Assembly (NCBI RefSeq): GCF_020991125.1
Contig: NZ_CP087715.1
Coordinates: forward strand, 3,277,001-3,341,000
Length of the DNA: 64,000 nt
Source: Microbulbifer celer
GTDB lineage: Bacteria; Pseudomonadota; Gammaproteobacteria; Pseudomonadales; Cellvibrionaceae
Reading direction: 5' to 3'
In this document: in pieces, positions 1 to 9,345 of the stretch
How the letters are laid out: each line of letters begins with the position of its first letter
Position numbering within the stretch: the first letter of the stretch is position 1
Position numbers and translations under genes: made by a program
The notes under the pieces: model-generated
What the model was told of the DNA's origin: nothing
Database searches by the model: none
Seen by the model: only the letters and a program-made list of their open reading frames with translations

Positions 1-215
1 GTGCCGGACTGAATCCGGAACCGTTCATGTTCGCGGTGATGATGGCGGCATCCGCCAGCTTTGCCACGCCACTGGGCTACCAGACCAACCTGATGGTGTA
101 CGGCCCCGGTGGCTATCGGTTCTCGGATTACCTGAAGGTGGGGATTCCCATGAATCTGTTGATTGGTGCCGTCACCATCATCGTGCTGCTCACCGGCTGG
201 GATCTGACGGCCTGA
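1..215 (+). CDS. SLC13/anion-type permease, C-terminal fragment
   Basis: Open from the left window edge (reading frame begins at base 3) to a TGA at 213-215, so only about 70 C-terminal residues are present. The visible part has the [19 protein letters not shown] block that is characteristic of the last re-entrant segment of SLC13/DASS and related TrkA-C anion permeases, followed by a final hydrophobic helix (residues [16 protein letters not shown]). The protein would be an inner-membrane sodium- or proton-coupled transporter of dicarboxylate or another anion; the substrate cannot be read from this fragment. A strong hairpin begins 18 bases after the stop. Confidence 0.8.
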   Translation, partial: AGLNPEPFMFAVMMAASASFATPLGYQTNLMVYGPGGYRFSDYLKVGIPMNLLIGAVTIIVLLTGWDLTA

Positions 216-232
216 GGGATCACTCCCGGGCA

Positions 233-270
233 ATTTATACTGGCGCAGCCCCGGCTGTGCCAGTATAAAT
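233..270. terminator. Long perfect hairpin after the permease gene
   Basis: Twelve-base perfect arms (atttatactggc at 233-244 and its complement at 259-270) enclose an inner stem cagcc/ggctg at 246-257, so the 38 bases fold almost completely on themselves. There is no clear T-run on either side, although the outer stem is AT-rich. The position between the end of the permease and the next gene suggests a transcription end or an RNA-stabilising structure. Confidence 0.6.
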
Positions 271-384
271 AGCACCCGCGCACTGCCACCCATGCAGCCC
301 CGCGCTAAGCCCTCCTCCTGCTTTTGACTGGAGGCCCTCCCTGTTAGCGGCCACTCCCGGCCACCTGTGTGAGAACACACCGAA

Positions 385-1086
385 TTGAACGCTGTTATTT
401 CCGCCGCGGATATCCCGCGGGGCCGCGGACCCGACGATGATGACCCGCTGGAACGGATCGCCACGGCCCTGCGTGAGACCGGCTATATCGTGCTGCCGGC
501 GCCATTGCCACCCGCCCTGCTGGGCGCCCTGTTGCGACACTTCCGCTCCCTGGATCAATCGCGCTTCCAGACCGCAGGCATCGGACGCGAGGACGATCAC
601 CAGCTGAACCAGTTCGTGCGCACCGACGAGATCTACTGGCTCGACCGCAGCAACCCCGCGGTGAGCGCCTATCTTGACAGCATGGAGACCCTGCGCCTGG
701 GGCTGAACCGGCGCCTGTTCCTGGGGTTGTTCGACTACGAATGCCACTACGCCCATTACCAGCGCGGCAGCTTCTATAAAAAACACCTGGATGCGTTCAA
801 GGGCAGCACCAACCGGGTGGTCAGTACCGTGCTGTACCTGACCCCCAACTGGCAGCCGCGCGATGGCGGCGAACTCCAGATTTACGCCCCCATCGGCGGC
901 GACACCGATGAAGGCATGAGCCATCGGGTAATTGAAAAGGTGGCACCACGTTTCGGGCAGATGGTGATTTTCCTGAGTGAGGAATTCCCCCACGAAGTGC
1001 TCACCAGCCACCGCTCCCGCTACAGCGTCACCGGCTGGTTCCGCGTCAACAACAGCCTCGGCGAGCAGCTGGACCCGCCGCGCTGA
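385..1086 (+). CDS. 2OG-Fe(II) oxygenase (SM-20/PKHX-like)
   Basis: A 233-residue non-haem iron, 2-oxoglutarate-dependent oxygenase of the prolyl-4-hydroxylase (SM-20) superfamily, probably cytoplasmic. The iron facial triad is visible: HxD in KKHLDAF near residue 137, and the distal His in FPHEVL near residue 209. The 2OG-anchoring Arg lies in RYSVTGWFR about ten residues later, and GGELQIY forms the expected core strand. The start is a TTG at 385 preceded by gagaa; an upstream in-frame GTG is followed at once by a stop, and the nearby ATG at 437 is out of frame. The substrate is unknown; the family hydroxylates proteins or small molecules. Confidence 0.85.
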   Translation: MNAVISAADIPRGRGPDDDDPLERIATALRETGYIVLPAPLPPALLGALLRHFRSLDQSRFQTAGIGREDDHQLNQFVRTDEIYWLDRSNPAVSAYLDSMETLRLGLNRRLFLGLFDYECHYAHYQRGSFYKKHLDAFKGSTNRVVSTVLYLTPNWQPRDGGELQIYAPIGGDTDEGMSHRVIEKVAPRFGQMVIFLSEEFPHEVLTSHRSRYSVTGWFRVNNSLGEQLDPPR

Positions 1087-1114
1087 TGTGCTATGGCGGG
1101 CCGCTGATCCGGAA

Positions 1115-1681
1115 TCAATGCGCAGTGGCCACTGCCTTGAGCATTTCGGAAAAAGATGCCGGCGTGTCGATACTGAAATCCACATGCAGGCGCGCAGCGA
1201 CATCCTCAGCACTGATCAGCCCGCGGACGTGGTGATTCTCCACATCCACAACCAGACAGAAGTGCTGTCCCGCCCGCTGCATCGCGGTCAGTACATTACC
1301 GATTTTCGCCCCCTGTAATTGCTGGTAGCTGAGCAACTGCAGATGGCTGCGCGCGCGCATCAAATCTCCCACCGTCAGTTCCTGGCGGGCAATACCATCC
1401 GCCACACACTGCATCACCCGCTGGTAGGAAACATCTTCGGCGGTCAACACGCCGATAAAGTCCCCGCGGTGGTCCATCACCAATACCGCACTCCGGTGGC
1501 CGGTACGCAATACCTGCGCGGCATTCAGTGCAGACACGGACGCGGTCAGCACCGCCGGGTGGTGATCTTTGAAGTCGGTGACAAAACTGAGTGCCGGGGA
1601 ATCGAGGGTCAGTTCGTGAAACTCCTCCGGGAACACCAGTTTGTCGAAATCCTGCAGGGGTAAAAAGTCCAGTTTCTTCAT
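1115..1681 (-). CDS. CBS-domain pair protein
   Basis: About 188 residues carrying two tandem CBS motifs (roughly residues 40-95 and 105-180), seen in segments such as AVLVMDHRGDFIGVLTAEDV and the matching VVDVENHHVRGLISAEDV. CBS pairs bind adenosyl ligands and act as energy or nucleotide sensors, but no effector domain is attached. ATG 1681 is preferred over ATG 1690 because agaga lies about nine bases upstream of it and is too close to the other. It converges with the oxygenase gene, 28 bases away. The cellular role is unknown. Confidence 0.8.
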   Translation of the reverse strand: MKKLDFLPLQDFDKLVFPEEFHELTLDSPALSFVTDFKDHHPAVLTASVSALNAAQVLRTGHRSAVLVMDHRGDFIGVLTAEDVSYQRVMQCVADGIARQELTVGDLMRARSHLQLLSYQQLQGAKIGNVLTAMQRAGQHFCLVVDVENHHVRGLISAEDVAARLHVDFSIDTPASFSEMLKAVATAH

Positions 1682-1787
1682 GGCAACCATTCTCTGTTCA
1701 GCGGCCGCAGTCGCCCGCGGGCGATCTCAAGCGGCCCGGTTATTCAGTGGTTCCGGCGGAAAGCGCCGGAACCGGATTCGATAACAC

Positions 1788-2090
1788 TCAGACTGGGGGC
1801 TGGTGCGGCGGTGCGCGAATACCGTGGGCGGCAGGATGCACCCGAACGGGGGCAGAAACCGAAGTTGCGGTGCGGTAGGGCGCAGCCGCAACTTGCAGCA
1901 GGGGGTAGGGAGTGACAGCGGTCGCAGAATCCGGTTGCTCGTCAGATTGAGGAGCACCGGAGCGCGGCAACTGTGCAGTGACGGACTTGTCTTCCGACAA
2001 CAGCTGTGGCGATACCGACTCCGCGCGACCTTCGGCGCAGAGCAGTAAAGACTGCAGCAGTATCAGTAGGATTCCGTAACGCACGGTCAT
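1788..2090 (-). CDS. Small predicted exported protein
   Basis: About 100 residues. The N-terminus MTVRYGILLILLQSLLLCAEGRAES looks like a cleavable signal peptide with an A-x-A site (…EGRA). The remainder is Pro/Ala/Ser-rich with no recognisable domain. A GTG six bases upstream (2096) could also start it. The open frame with a convincing signal peptide argues for a real gene, but the low-complexity body and lack of a recognised family keep this uncertain. Confidence 0.45.
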   Translation of the reverse strand: MTVRYGILLILLQSLLLCAEGRAESVSPQLLSEDKSVTAQLPRSGAPQSDEQPDSATAVTPYPLLQVAAAPYRTATSVSAPVRVHPAAHGIRAPPHQPPV

Positions 2091-2214
2091 TTCCACGTTT
2101 GAATTGAATATTACTTTTATGCCGCCGGGACCTGCGAATTCAAGGGCCCTGCGACAGACGGAACCGTATATCCGCCCAGTGTTTGCTGTTTGACCGTAGA
2201 CGGGTCGCCAGGTT

Positions 2215-3408
2215 TCATTTTTGTTCGGAGCCGGAATCTTCCACCTTGTGCGCCTTGTCCGACAGGAAATCCTGCTTCACCTCGTCCACGGCATCCTTCA
2301 ACTCTGCCCGCGGTTCGTCTTTTTCGACCTCGGAGTCTCCTTCAGACTGCGCCTCTTCATCCACTTTGAGACCATATCGTTTTGAACGCCAGCGCCACAA
2401 ACGTTTCGCAAGCTGCTGACGGTCCGGCGTTTTGTCCGCTTCGTCGACGATCTCCTCTCCCAGCAGGGTCTCGAGAATATCTTCCAGCGTGACGACCCCT
2501 TCCAGGCTGCCGTACTCGTCCACCACCGCACTGATCTGCAGGCGGCGCGCCAGCATCTTGTGGAATACCTGATAGATCGGTGCGGTCTCCGGCAACATCA
2601 GCAGGTCCCTGCGCAGAGTGCGCAGTTGCCGCTCCGCCTCACCGCGGGCGTAGGCCAGCAGCAGATCCTGTTTGAGCACGAACCCCACCACGTAATCCGC
2701 ATCGTCCTGTTCGTAGATGGGAATGCGCGAGAAACGGCTGTTCTCCACCGCCCCATAGGCCTCGCCCACGGTCATATCCTGAGACAGGGAAAATACCACC
2801 GTGCGCGGCGTCATCACCTCGCGCACGGAGTGATCCCGCAGGGTAAAGAACAGGTTATGCAGAATGCTGGATTCGTGTCGTTCCAGCTGCCCCTCAGCTT
2901 CGCCCAGTTCTGCCATCACCGCAAACTCCTGGCGACTGAAACCGGTCATCACCGGCCCCCGGGCCAGGCCGCGGGTGAGCCACTCCGACATCCACACAAA
3001 AGGCTTCAGGAGAAACACCAGGTATCGCAGCACATACGCCGTAGCCGGTGCCAGCTGACGCCAGTACACCGCCCCGAGGGTTTTGGGGATGATTTCGGAG
3101 AACACCAGGATCAGCAGCGTCAGGATTGCTGAGGCGATTCCCAGAAACTCGCTGCCGAACACCGCCGCCGCCTGGGCACCGGCACCGGCAGCACCGGCGG
3201 TATGGGCGATGGTATTCAGCGTCAGGATTGCCGCCAGGGGCGCGTTGATATCATCCTTGAGCTTGCGCAGCAGGACGCCGGATTTGTGCCCCTCCTTCTC
3301 CAGAAGGCTCACGTAGGGTTTGGTGACGCTCAGCAGTACAGATTCCGCAATTGAGCAGAGGAAGGAAAAACCCAGTGCAACCAGCACGTAGATAATCAAC
3401 AGTACCAT
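2215..3408 (-). CDS. CNNM/CorB-type membrane protein with CBS pair
   Basis: A 397-residue inner-membrane protein. Residues 1-180 form the DUF21/CNNM transmembrane domain (three or four hydrophobic segments, with the AESVLLS and EIIPKTLG motifs), followed by a CBS pair (about 195-320, with VMTPRTVVF and VVDEYGSLEGVVTLEDILE). CNNM/CorB proteins are linked to Mg2+ or Co2+ transport. Unlike the CorC/HlyC-containing relatives, this one ends in an acidic Glu/Lys/Asp-rich tail. The ATG is five bases after the stop of the rhomboid gene, so the two are probably co-transcribed and translationally coupled. Confidence 0.88.
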   Translation of the reverse strand: MVLLIIYVLVALGFSFLCSIAESVLLSVTKPYVSLLEKEGHKSGVLLRKLKDDINAPLAAILTLNTIAHTAGAAGAGAQAAAVFGSEFLGIASAILTLLILVFSEIIPKTLGAVYWRQLAPATAYVLRYLVFLLKPFVWMSEWLTRGLARGPVMTGFSRQEFAVMAELGEAEGQLERHESSILHNLFFTLRDHSVREVMTPRTVVFSLSQDMTVGEAYGAVENSRFSRIPIYEQDDADYVVGFVLKQDLLLAYARGEAERQLRTLRRDLLMLPETAPIYQVFHKMLARRLQISAVVDEYGSLEGVVTLEDILETLLGEEIVDEADKTPDRQQLAKRLWRWRSKRYGLKVDEEAQSEGDSEVEKDEPRAELKDAVDEVKQDFLSDKAHKVEDSGSEQK

Positions 3409-3413
3409 AGAGA

Positions 3414-4448
3414 TCAGAAACTCTTGCTATCGGGCGCGGAGCGATTGCCGCTGGGCCCGCTATCGGGAAAGTAGCGCCGTGCGCCGCCACCAATACAGAA
3501 CAGGAAACCGAGCAAAAGGCCGGAAAGCAGCCCGCCCAGGTGGGCAGCGTTGGCAATGCCGCCGGGAAGGAAATAGTCCACGATTCCACTCATACATAAC
3601 AGATACCAGGCAATGGCCGCCCAGATTATCGAGCGCGGCACTTCACGCCAACCGGGCCGCCACCACTGAATCACAAATATCGCCCCCACCAGCGCGTAAA
3701 CCACCCCGGACATGCCGCCGAACAGGTTTTCCGGCGATACATAGTACTGGGCCAGATTGGATACCGGTGCCGATAGTAGCACCAGGGCGGCAAACCACAG
3801 GCTGCCGGCGCGGGCTTCCAGGGTACGCCCGAGAATCCAGATCCCGAGACTGTTGAACAGGGCGTGGACCAGGGAGAAGTGCACGATCGCCGGGGTCCAC
3901 AGGCGCCAGAACTCTCCCCGGGACAACTGCTGTGACAAGGTGGAATCGGGAACTGTAAAGTCCCCCGGTTGCTGCGGCTCGATGATCAGGGGGCCAAAAA
4001 GGTTATGTCGCAACAGAAACCAGCCGATAAAACACAACGCAATCAGCACCAGGCACACGGGGGTGCTGCGCAGAGGCCAGTCGGGAATAACAGAAAAGGG
4101 GGCCGCGCCGGGACGAGGCGCTGACTCATCAGAGGCTTCTGTCGCCACTGAAGGCTCACCCGCTGGCGGTGTGGATTGATCAGCCTCACGATCAATGACA
4201 GAGGGCTCGGCCTCGCCTTCGACGCGCTTCATCTGCACTGTGATCTGCTGCAGGTCTACACGTCCCGCGTGCCAGTCCTGCAGCAGTGTGCGCATCGGTT
4301 CCACCAGCTGCGCCACCGGGCTGGAGACACGCTGGTGATTGCGCTCTTCAGTAATACGCAGCGGCAGTTGATGGCGGCGGATAAATGACGCCACCGGAGT
4401 CAGATCTTCTCCCAGGGGGAATTCACAGACGGTCAGCCATTCACTCAA
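3414..4448 (-). CDS. Rhomboid family intramembrane serine protease (GlpG-like)
   Basis: A 344-residue protein with a cytoplasmic N-terminal domain, a charged linker, and six or seven membrane helices. The catalytic Ser sits in GGMSGVVYA and the partner His in NAAHLGG on a later helix, the rhomboid dyad. The HFSLVHALFNSLGIWILG segment closely follows the E. coli GlpG L1 loop region. Rhomboids cleave transmembrane substrates within the inner membrane. The start is TTG at 4448, with aggggc about seven bases upstream. It lies directly upstream of the CNNM gene with a five-base gap. Confidence 0.9.
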   Translation of the reverse strand: MSEWLTVCEFPLGEDLTPVASFIRRHQLPLRITEERNHQRVSSPVAQLVEPMRTLLQDWHAGRVDLQQITVQMKRVEGEAEPSVIDREADQSTPPAGEPSVATEASDESAPRPGAAPFSVIPDWPLRSTPVCLVLIALCFIGWFLLRHNLFGPLIIEPQQPGDFTVPDSTLSQQLSRGEFWRLWTPAIVHFSLVHALFNSLGIWILGRTLEARAGSLWFAALVLLSAPVSNLAQYYVSPENLFGGMSGVVYALVGAIFVIQWWRPGWREVPRSIIWAAIAWYLLCMSGIVDYFLPGGIANAAHLGGLLSGLLLGFLFCIGGGARRYFPDSGPSGNRSAPDSKSF

Positions 4449-4541
4449 TTAGCGCCCCTTGCATATCCTTGTATTCGTGGCCGCGACAGTCGCAGCCCCG
4501 GGACTCTAACAAATTTTAATCCCCTCCATCACGCGAAGAGG

Positions 4542-5777
4542 TCATACCGACATTGCGCGCATGATAATGCGTTTTTTCAGCAGCGGACTGGCATCCACCA
4601 TACTGAGGCCGGTGTTGCGCAACCAGCGCCAGTGCAGATCGCCGGCGCCAAACAGGGACTTGAAAGTACTCATGGCTTTGAGTGTCGCAGCATTTTCACC
4701 GCGACGACGGCGTTGATAGCGCCCCAATACCGAGGCGTGGGCGGGGGAGATTTCCCGCTTGAAAGCGCGGTCGAGCTCTTCTGTCAGCACCAGCACGTCC
4801 ATCAGCCCGAGGTTCACGCCCTGCCCCGCCAGTGGGTGGATACTGTGGGCCGCATCGCCAATCAGTACCGCGCCGGGGCCGTAGTAGGCCTCCGCATGGC
4901 GGGCGCGCAGGGCAAAAGAAAAGCGCTCACTGACGGACTCGACGGTACCCAGGCGACTTTCAAACGCCTTTTCGAGATTGAGTGCAAAGGACTTGTCGTC
5001 CAGCATCACCAGCTCGCGGGCGAGGGCGTCGTCTGCGGACCAGACCACGGCGCAGTGATTGTCGTCACCGAGCCCGGAAAGCGGCAGGAAGGCGAGAGGT
5101 CCGGTATCGAGAAAACGCTGCCAGGCGGTGTGCTGATGGGACTGCTCACAGCGCGCCACACACACCAGTGCGGTCTGGCGATAGTTCACATCGCGAGTGC
5201 GAATACGCAACAGGTCGCGCACCCGGGAGCGGGCGCCATCGGCACCGATCAGCAGGCGGGTGGTAAACACCGGCGGTGTCTCTTCCAGCCCGTCTATGCG
5301 CTCGCTGTGCACACTGCGGGGCTGCAGATGCCACAAACCGCAGTCGCGCCACCAGCTTTCCAGCTTGAACCCGGTGACCATATCCACGTTGGGCAGCTCC
5401 TCCACCCGTTGGCGCAGGGCCGCCAACACCACGCTGTTTTCCACAATATGGCCGAGATTGGGAAGTTTTACATCGCGGCAGTCGAAGTACACCGAGCCGG
5501 TGCCCTCGGCATCCCACACACGCATCTGGGTGTAAGGGCACTCGCGCACACCGGCAATGGACTGCCAGGCGCCCACTTCTTCCAGCAGGTTGCGGGAGGC
5601 TTCCGTCAACGCTACTACGCGGGCGTCATAGCTGTCCTCTTTCACCGGTGGTGTCACTTCCGATGCTTCCAGCAGCGAGATGCGCAGTTCCGGGTGACGC
5701 ACGGCGAGCAGGGTGGCCTGGGCCATCCCCACCATGCCGCCACCGACGATGGTTACGTCCATTCGCTGTCTGTTCAT
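4542..5777 (-). CDS. ubiI: FAD-dependent ubiquinone biosynthesis hydroxylase (UbiI/VisC type)
   Basis: A 411-residue flavoprotein monooxygenase of the UbiH/UbiF/VisC/COQ6 family that hydroxylates the ubiquinone ring precursor. It shows the N-terminal FAD Rossmann motif GGGMVG, the GADGARSRVR segment, and the C-terminal GDAAHSIHPLAGQG motif. The frame stays open upstream, but ATG 5777 matches the family N-terminus and has ggag about eleven bases upstream. It is the last gene of ygfB-pepP-ubiH-ubiI; position after ubiH suggests the C5-hydroxylase UbiI, but a UbiF-like activity cannot be excluded. Confidence 0.88.
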   Translation of the reverse strand: MNRQRMDVTIVGGGMVGMAQATLLAVRHPELRISLLEASEVTPPVKEDSYDARVVALTEASRNLLEEVGAWQSIAGVRECPYTQMRVWDAEGTGSVYFDCRDVKLPNLGHIVENSVVLAALRQRVEELPNVDMVTGFKLESWWRDCGLWHLQPRSVHSERIDGLEETPPVFTTRLLIGADGARSRVRDLLRIRTRDVNYRQTALVCVARCEQSHQHTAWQRFLDTGPLAFLPLSGLGDDNHCAVVWSADDALARELVMLDDKSFALNLEKAFESRLGTVESVSERFSFALRARHAEAYYGPGAVLIGDAAHSIHPLAGQGVNLGLMDVLVLTEELDRAFKREISPAHASVLGRYQRRRRGENAATLKAMSTFKSLFGAGDLHWRWLRNTGLSMVDASPLLKKRIIMRAMSV

Positions 5778-5817
5778 GGGCAATCGGTCTCCAGGAGTAT
5801 TCGGATTAGACAGCAGC

Positions 5818-7086
5818 TCACACAGCCAGCCCCGCTGCCTGACGGGCGAAAGCGCCGCGCAGGGGCGGAGCCAGGGCCAGCCCAAGGAGCCCCGCCTGTC
5901 GCAGTCCGGCGGCAAACAGGTTGCGCGCGGCGAACAGTGGCGGGATACGGTCGCTGAACCCGATTGTGAGCTGCTGGTCATGTTGACGTTCGCGCCAATA
6001 GGTCTGCAGTAAGTCTAGCTCTCCGGGGGCAGTTTGTGCGCTGGATCCGCCGTGTCTGGCGATGGTCCGCGCCAATGTTTCACAATCCCGCAGGGTGAGA
6101 TTGAACCCCTGCCCGGCCACCGGGTGCAGGAAGTGTGCACAGTTGCCCACCAACACCAGTCCCCGGCGTACCTGCTCGCGCGCGAGGGACAGTTTCAGAG
6201 GGTAGTGTTGCACCGACCCGGAGCGTAGGATTCTGCCCGCCCGCCAGCCAAAAACTTTCTGCAGACGGTCAATAAATGCCGCCTCGGGCAACCCGGCGAT
6301 GGCTTCCGCTTCATCGCTGGCGCAGGTCCACACCAGCGCCGCACGATGACTGCCATCCCGCCGGGGCAGTGGCAGCAATGCCATGGGGCCATTATCGGTA
6401 AAGCGCTCATAAGCCACGCCGCGGTGATCCCGCTGCAGCTCTACGGTAGTAACCAGAGCATGCTGATGGTAGGCCTCCTCGTCGGTGGCAATCCCCAGTT
6501 GCTGACACAGGGGGGAGTTCACCCCATCGGCAACCACCAGCAGCCTGGTATTGAGGGTCTGCTCCGCTGTGCTACCGGCATCGTGTTCAGTGCCGCGCCA
6601 GGACAGTTCGGCGCCGCCCTGGTGCATTTTCACTCCAGTCACCCGGGCCGGGGCCAGCACACAAGTATCGGTGGTGGCCAGCGCGCGATACAACAGCGGG
6701 CCAAGCGCGGCATTCTCAATCACGGCACCCAACATGTCCTCAAACGCGGCTTCACTCTCGCGCTCGGCAGACAGGCCGGCGCCGAGACTGTGGCCACGAT
6801 CGCTGACGTGCACCTGACGGATCGGCGCCGCGTATTCCTTCAGCATCGACCAGAGACCGAGATCCCGGAAAACTTTCAGGCTGCCGGCGGAAATGGCAGT
6901 TGCGCGGGTATCGAAACTCGGCAGATCGAGCGCGGCGTCCGCCTGCGGCAGCGGGCGCTGCTCCAGCAACGCCACTTCCAGTTGCGGGCAGTGTTTTGCC
7001 AGCAACAGGGCCAGGCAGGCACCCGCCATGCCCCCGCCGATAATGGCAACGTCTACTGTTAGCAATGTTTTTTCTGATGCGCTCAC
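5818..7086 (-). CDS. ubiH: 2-octaprenyl-6-methoxyphenol hydroxylase UbiH
   Basis: A 422-residue FAD-dependent monooxygenase of ubiquinone biosynthesis acting at the cytoplasmic face of the inner membrane. It has GGGMAGACLALLLA near the N-terminus for FAD binding and GNCAHFLHPVAGQGFN in the second half. Translation starts at a GTG that overlaps the pepP stop (GTGA, 7083-7086), and ubiI follows after about 40 bases. The pepP-ubiH-ubiI order is the same as in E. coli, which supports assignment as UbiH rather than another paralogue. Confidence 0.92.
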   Translation of the reverse strand: MSASEKTLLTVDVAIIGGGMAGACLALLLAKHCPQLEVALLEQRPLPQADAALDLPSFDTRATAISAGSLKVFRDLGLWSMLKEYAAPIRQVHVSDRGHSLGAGLSAERESEAAFEDMLGAVIENAALGPLLYRALATTDTCVLAPARVTGVKMHQGGAELSWRGTEHDAGSTAEQTLNTRLLVVADGVNSPLCQQLGIATDEEAYHQHALVTTVELQRDHRGVAYERFTDNGPMALLPLPRRDGSHRAALVWTCASDEAEAIAGLPEAAFIDRLQKVFGWRAGRILRSGSVQHYPLKLSLAREQVRRGLVLVGNCAHFLHPVAGQGFNLTLRDCETLARTIARHGGSSAQTAPGELDLLQTYWRERQHDQQLTIGFSDRIPPLFAARNLFAAGLRQAGLLGLALAPPLRGAFARQAAGLAV

Positions 7087-8423
7087 AGCAGCGCCTCCTG
7101 TGTCAGTTCACCGGATGCCATCAGGTGTTCGATATCGGCAATGGTTTTGGGAGCGGCCGCGGACAGAATCTCCGGGCCCTGGCGGGTTAACGCCACGTCA
7201 TCTTCGATACGGATACCGATCCCCCGCAAGCGCGCCGGTACCTGTTCGTCATCAGCGGCGATATAGATTCCGGGTTCAACGGTCATGGTCATGCCGGGTT
7301 CCAGTTGTCGCCACTGGCCGTATACTTTGTAGTCCCCCACATCGTGTACATCCATGCCCAGCCAATGACCCACCCGGTGCATGTAAAACCGGCGATAGGC
7401 GCCGGACTCGATCAGCCCGTCCACACTGCCGCGCAGCAGGCCAAGATCTTTCAGGCCCTCGGTAATCACGCGCACGCTGGCCCTATGTGGCTGATCCCAG
7501 TGATTGCCCGGCGCGATCTGTTCAATTGCCGCTAACTGACTCGCCAGCACAATTTCGTAAACTGCGCGCTGGGCGCCACTGAAGCGGCCATTCACCGGAA
7601 AGGTGCGGGTAATATCGGAGGCATAACCGCGGAATTCACAGCCCGCATCGATCAGTACCAGGTCACCATTTTTCAGCGCCGCATTGTTGTCACAGTAATG
7701 CATTACCAGTGCATTGCGGCCGCTGCCGACGATGCTGGAATAGGCCGGTTCCCTGGCGCCGGCGGCGGTAAACGCGTGATTGAGTTCCGCCTCCAGGTGG
7801 TATTCAAACAACCCCGGTTTGCAACGGGCCATGGCACGGCGGTGTCCCGCGGCGCTGATTTCCGCTGCGCGCGCCATCAGGCGGATTTCCGCCGCGCTTT
7901 TGAACAGACGCTGGTCGTGCAGCAGCGGATCCAGGCTGGCAATCTCCGCCGCGCGATCCCCTCGGCTTCCCGCCGCGGCGTCGATAGTTGCGAGATAGCC
8001 CTGCAGGCGCCGGTCCAGTTGCGGGAACCGCCCCAGGGTGTACAACACCAGGTCGCGGCCCTCTAGCAGCCCGGGCAGAATGTCGTCCACATCGCCGATG
8101 GGAAAGGCATCGCACAGACCACACTCTTCTGCTGCTCGCTCGGGCCCCAGGCGCGGCCCGTCCCACAGCTCTTTTTCTTCGTCCCTCTCACGACAGAACA
8201 GCAGGCTCTCACCCTGGCTTCTGCCCGCAGCCAGGACCAGCAGCGCCTCGGGTTCATTGAAACCGGTGAGGTAACTGAAATCGCTGTCCTGGCGAAATGG
8301 AAAGTAGGTATCCCGCGAACGCAGCTGCTCCCGCGCCGCGGGCACAATGGCGATACTGTTTGCCGGCATTGCGTCCAGAAGACGCTGCCGGCGCCGGCTG
8401 TATTCCGCGCGGGTGATATTCAT
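7083..8423 (-). CDS. pepP: Xaa-Pro aminopeptidase (aminopeptidase P)
   Basis: A 446-residue M24B metallopeptidase that removes N-terminal residues preceding proline. The N-terminal creatinase-like domain (1-175) is followed by the pita-bread catalytic domain. The dinuclear Mn ligands are visible: Asp in LIDAGCEF and in SDITRTF, His in HRVGHWLG, and Glu in MTVEPGIYI and GIRIEDDV. It starts at ATG 8423, eleven bases after the ygfB stop, and overlaps ubiH by four bases, so the four genes are one operon. Confidence 0.95.
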   Translation of the reverse strand: MNITRAEYSRRRQRLLDAMPANSIAIVPAAREQLRSRDTYFPFRQDSDFSYLTGFNEPEALLVLAAGRSQGESLLFCRERDEEKELWDGPRLGPERAAEECGLCDAFPIGDVDDILPGLLEGRDLVLYTLGRFPQLDRRLQGYLATIDAAAGSRGDRAAEIASLDPLLHDQRLFKSAAEIRLMARAAEISAAGHRRAMARCKPGLFEYHLEAELNHAFTAAGAREPAYSSIVGSGRNALVMHYCDNNAALKNGDLVLIDAGCEFRGYASDITRTFPVNGRFSGAQRAVYEIVLASQLAAIEQIAPGNHWDQPHRASVRVITEGLKDLGLLRGSVDGLIESGAYRRFYMHRVGHWLGMDVHDVGDYKVYGQWRQLEPGMTMTVEPGIYIAADDEQVPARLRGIGIRIEDDVALTRQGPEILSAAAPKTIADIEHLMASGELTQEALL

Positions 8424-8434
8424 CGTGCAACCCT

Positions 8435-9004
8435 TCAGTGCAGCGTCGGTCCGCTGGTGCTGCCGCCAGACGTATCCTGTTTACCGCGGCACTCGATAAA
8501 AATATTCAAAACTGCCATCCGCACATACTCCTGCACTTCAAACAGTTCCGCTTCCTGCTCGCCGGTATTTTCCATCTGGTCGGCATCCAGGCGGGCAATC
8601 TCGGCCAGGTCTTTCATCGCCTCGCTGCTGGTGGGCAGCAGTTCACCGGAATATTTACCGATGCCAAAGCCGTGTAGAAAGCCCTCACACCAGAGACACA
8701 GGCTCTGACCGCGCTCCACCAGGTCATCGGAACCGGCAAGCAACGGCTGAAACGAAAAATCGTTGCTGGATAACGCCTGCAGGCTGCGCTCGGTGAGTTG
8801 AAGCGTATCCCGGGCCAGGTCTGCGGGTATGGCATCGAGATCGAGAAATTCGGCAATCTCTTTTTGCCAGCGCGCTTTGTCCGGGCGCGCACCGGTCGTC
8901 AACAGCCCGCAAATAAACCCGTGCAGCTCACCGGGGCCGACGGTACCGCCCGCGGCCACAATCTGGTTCGCGAGTCCGTCAAAACTGATTTCCGCATCGG
9001 CCAT
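8435..9004 (-). CDS. ygfB: UPF0149 family protein (YgfB)
   Basis: A 189-residue protein of the YgfB/YecA UPF0149 family, seen from GELHGFICGLLTTG near the N-terminus, WCEGFLHGFG in the middle and the acidic C-terminal half. Members lie upstream of pepP in many gammaproteobacteria; in Pseudomonas a YgfB homologue has been linked to regulation of ampDh3, but function here is not shown. ATG 9004 is preferred to GTG 9013 because aggag lies eight bases upstream. It is the first gene of the ubi operon. Confidence 0.88.
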   Translation of the reverse strand: MADAEISFDGLANQIVAAGGTVGPGELHGFICGLLTTGARPDKARWQKEIAEFLDLDAIPADLARDTLQLTERSLQALSSNDFSFQPLLAGSDDLVERGQSLCLWCEGFLHGFGIGKYSGELLPTSSEAMKDLAEIARLDADQMENTGEQEAELFEVQEYVRMAVLNIFIECRGKQDTSGGSTSGPTLH

Positions 9005-9184
9005 AAAAACCACTCCTGTTCACTGCAAATTTTTCTGCACTGGGTCACTATATTGCCCCCCCAGCATGGTGCATTTTGGGTCATACTGGATACTGTGTGC
9101 AGATCGGGCGAATCTTTGTTCAATTGGAGGTGCAACACCGGGTTCAATGTGATGGTATTTTGACTGGCAGTAGAGCCAGGGCAA

Positions 9185-9213
9185 TTGACCCCCAAATTCG
9201 CCGGCAATATAGT
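9185..9213 (+). promoter_or_regulatory. Sigma-70 promoter for the zapB-like/zapA operon
   Basis: TTGACC (9185-9190), a 17-base spacer and TATAGT (9208-9213) form a near-consensus sigma-70 promoter about 130 bases before the zapB-like start. The same GGCAATATAGT string occurs on the opposite strand at about 9047-9057, where it could be the -10 of the divergent ygfB operon, although no good -35 is seen there. The 341-base stretch between the two operons holds no gene. Confidence 0.65.
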
Positions 9214-9345
9214 AGCGGAATCGCCCGAGACTCGCAGTCGCGGAGCACGATTGCGGCCAGTTGGCGAATAATCATGCAAACTCCGGGCGCAAACTTGTAG
9301 CCGCAGCAGTCGCAGGAATAAGCGGCGCATACATACGCAGGACCT

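Noticed and set aside
4632-5957. 441-residue plus-strand open frame opposite ubiI
   Set aside because: Antisense to a conserved flavoprotein; no recognisable product.
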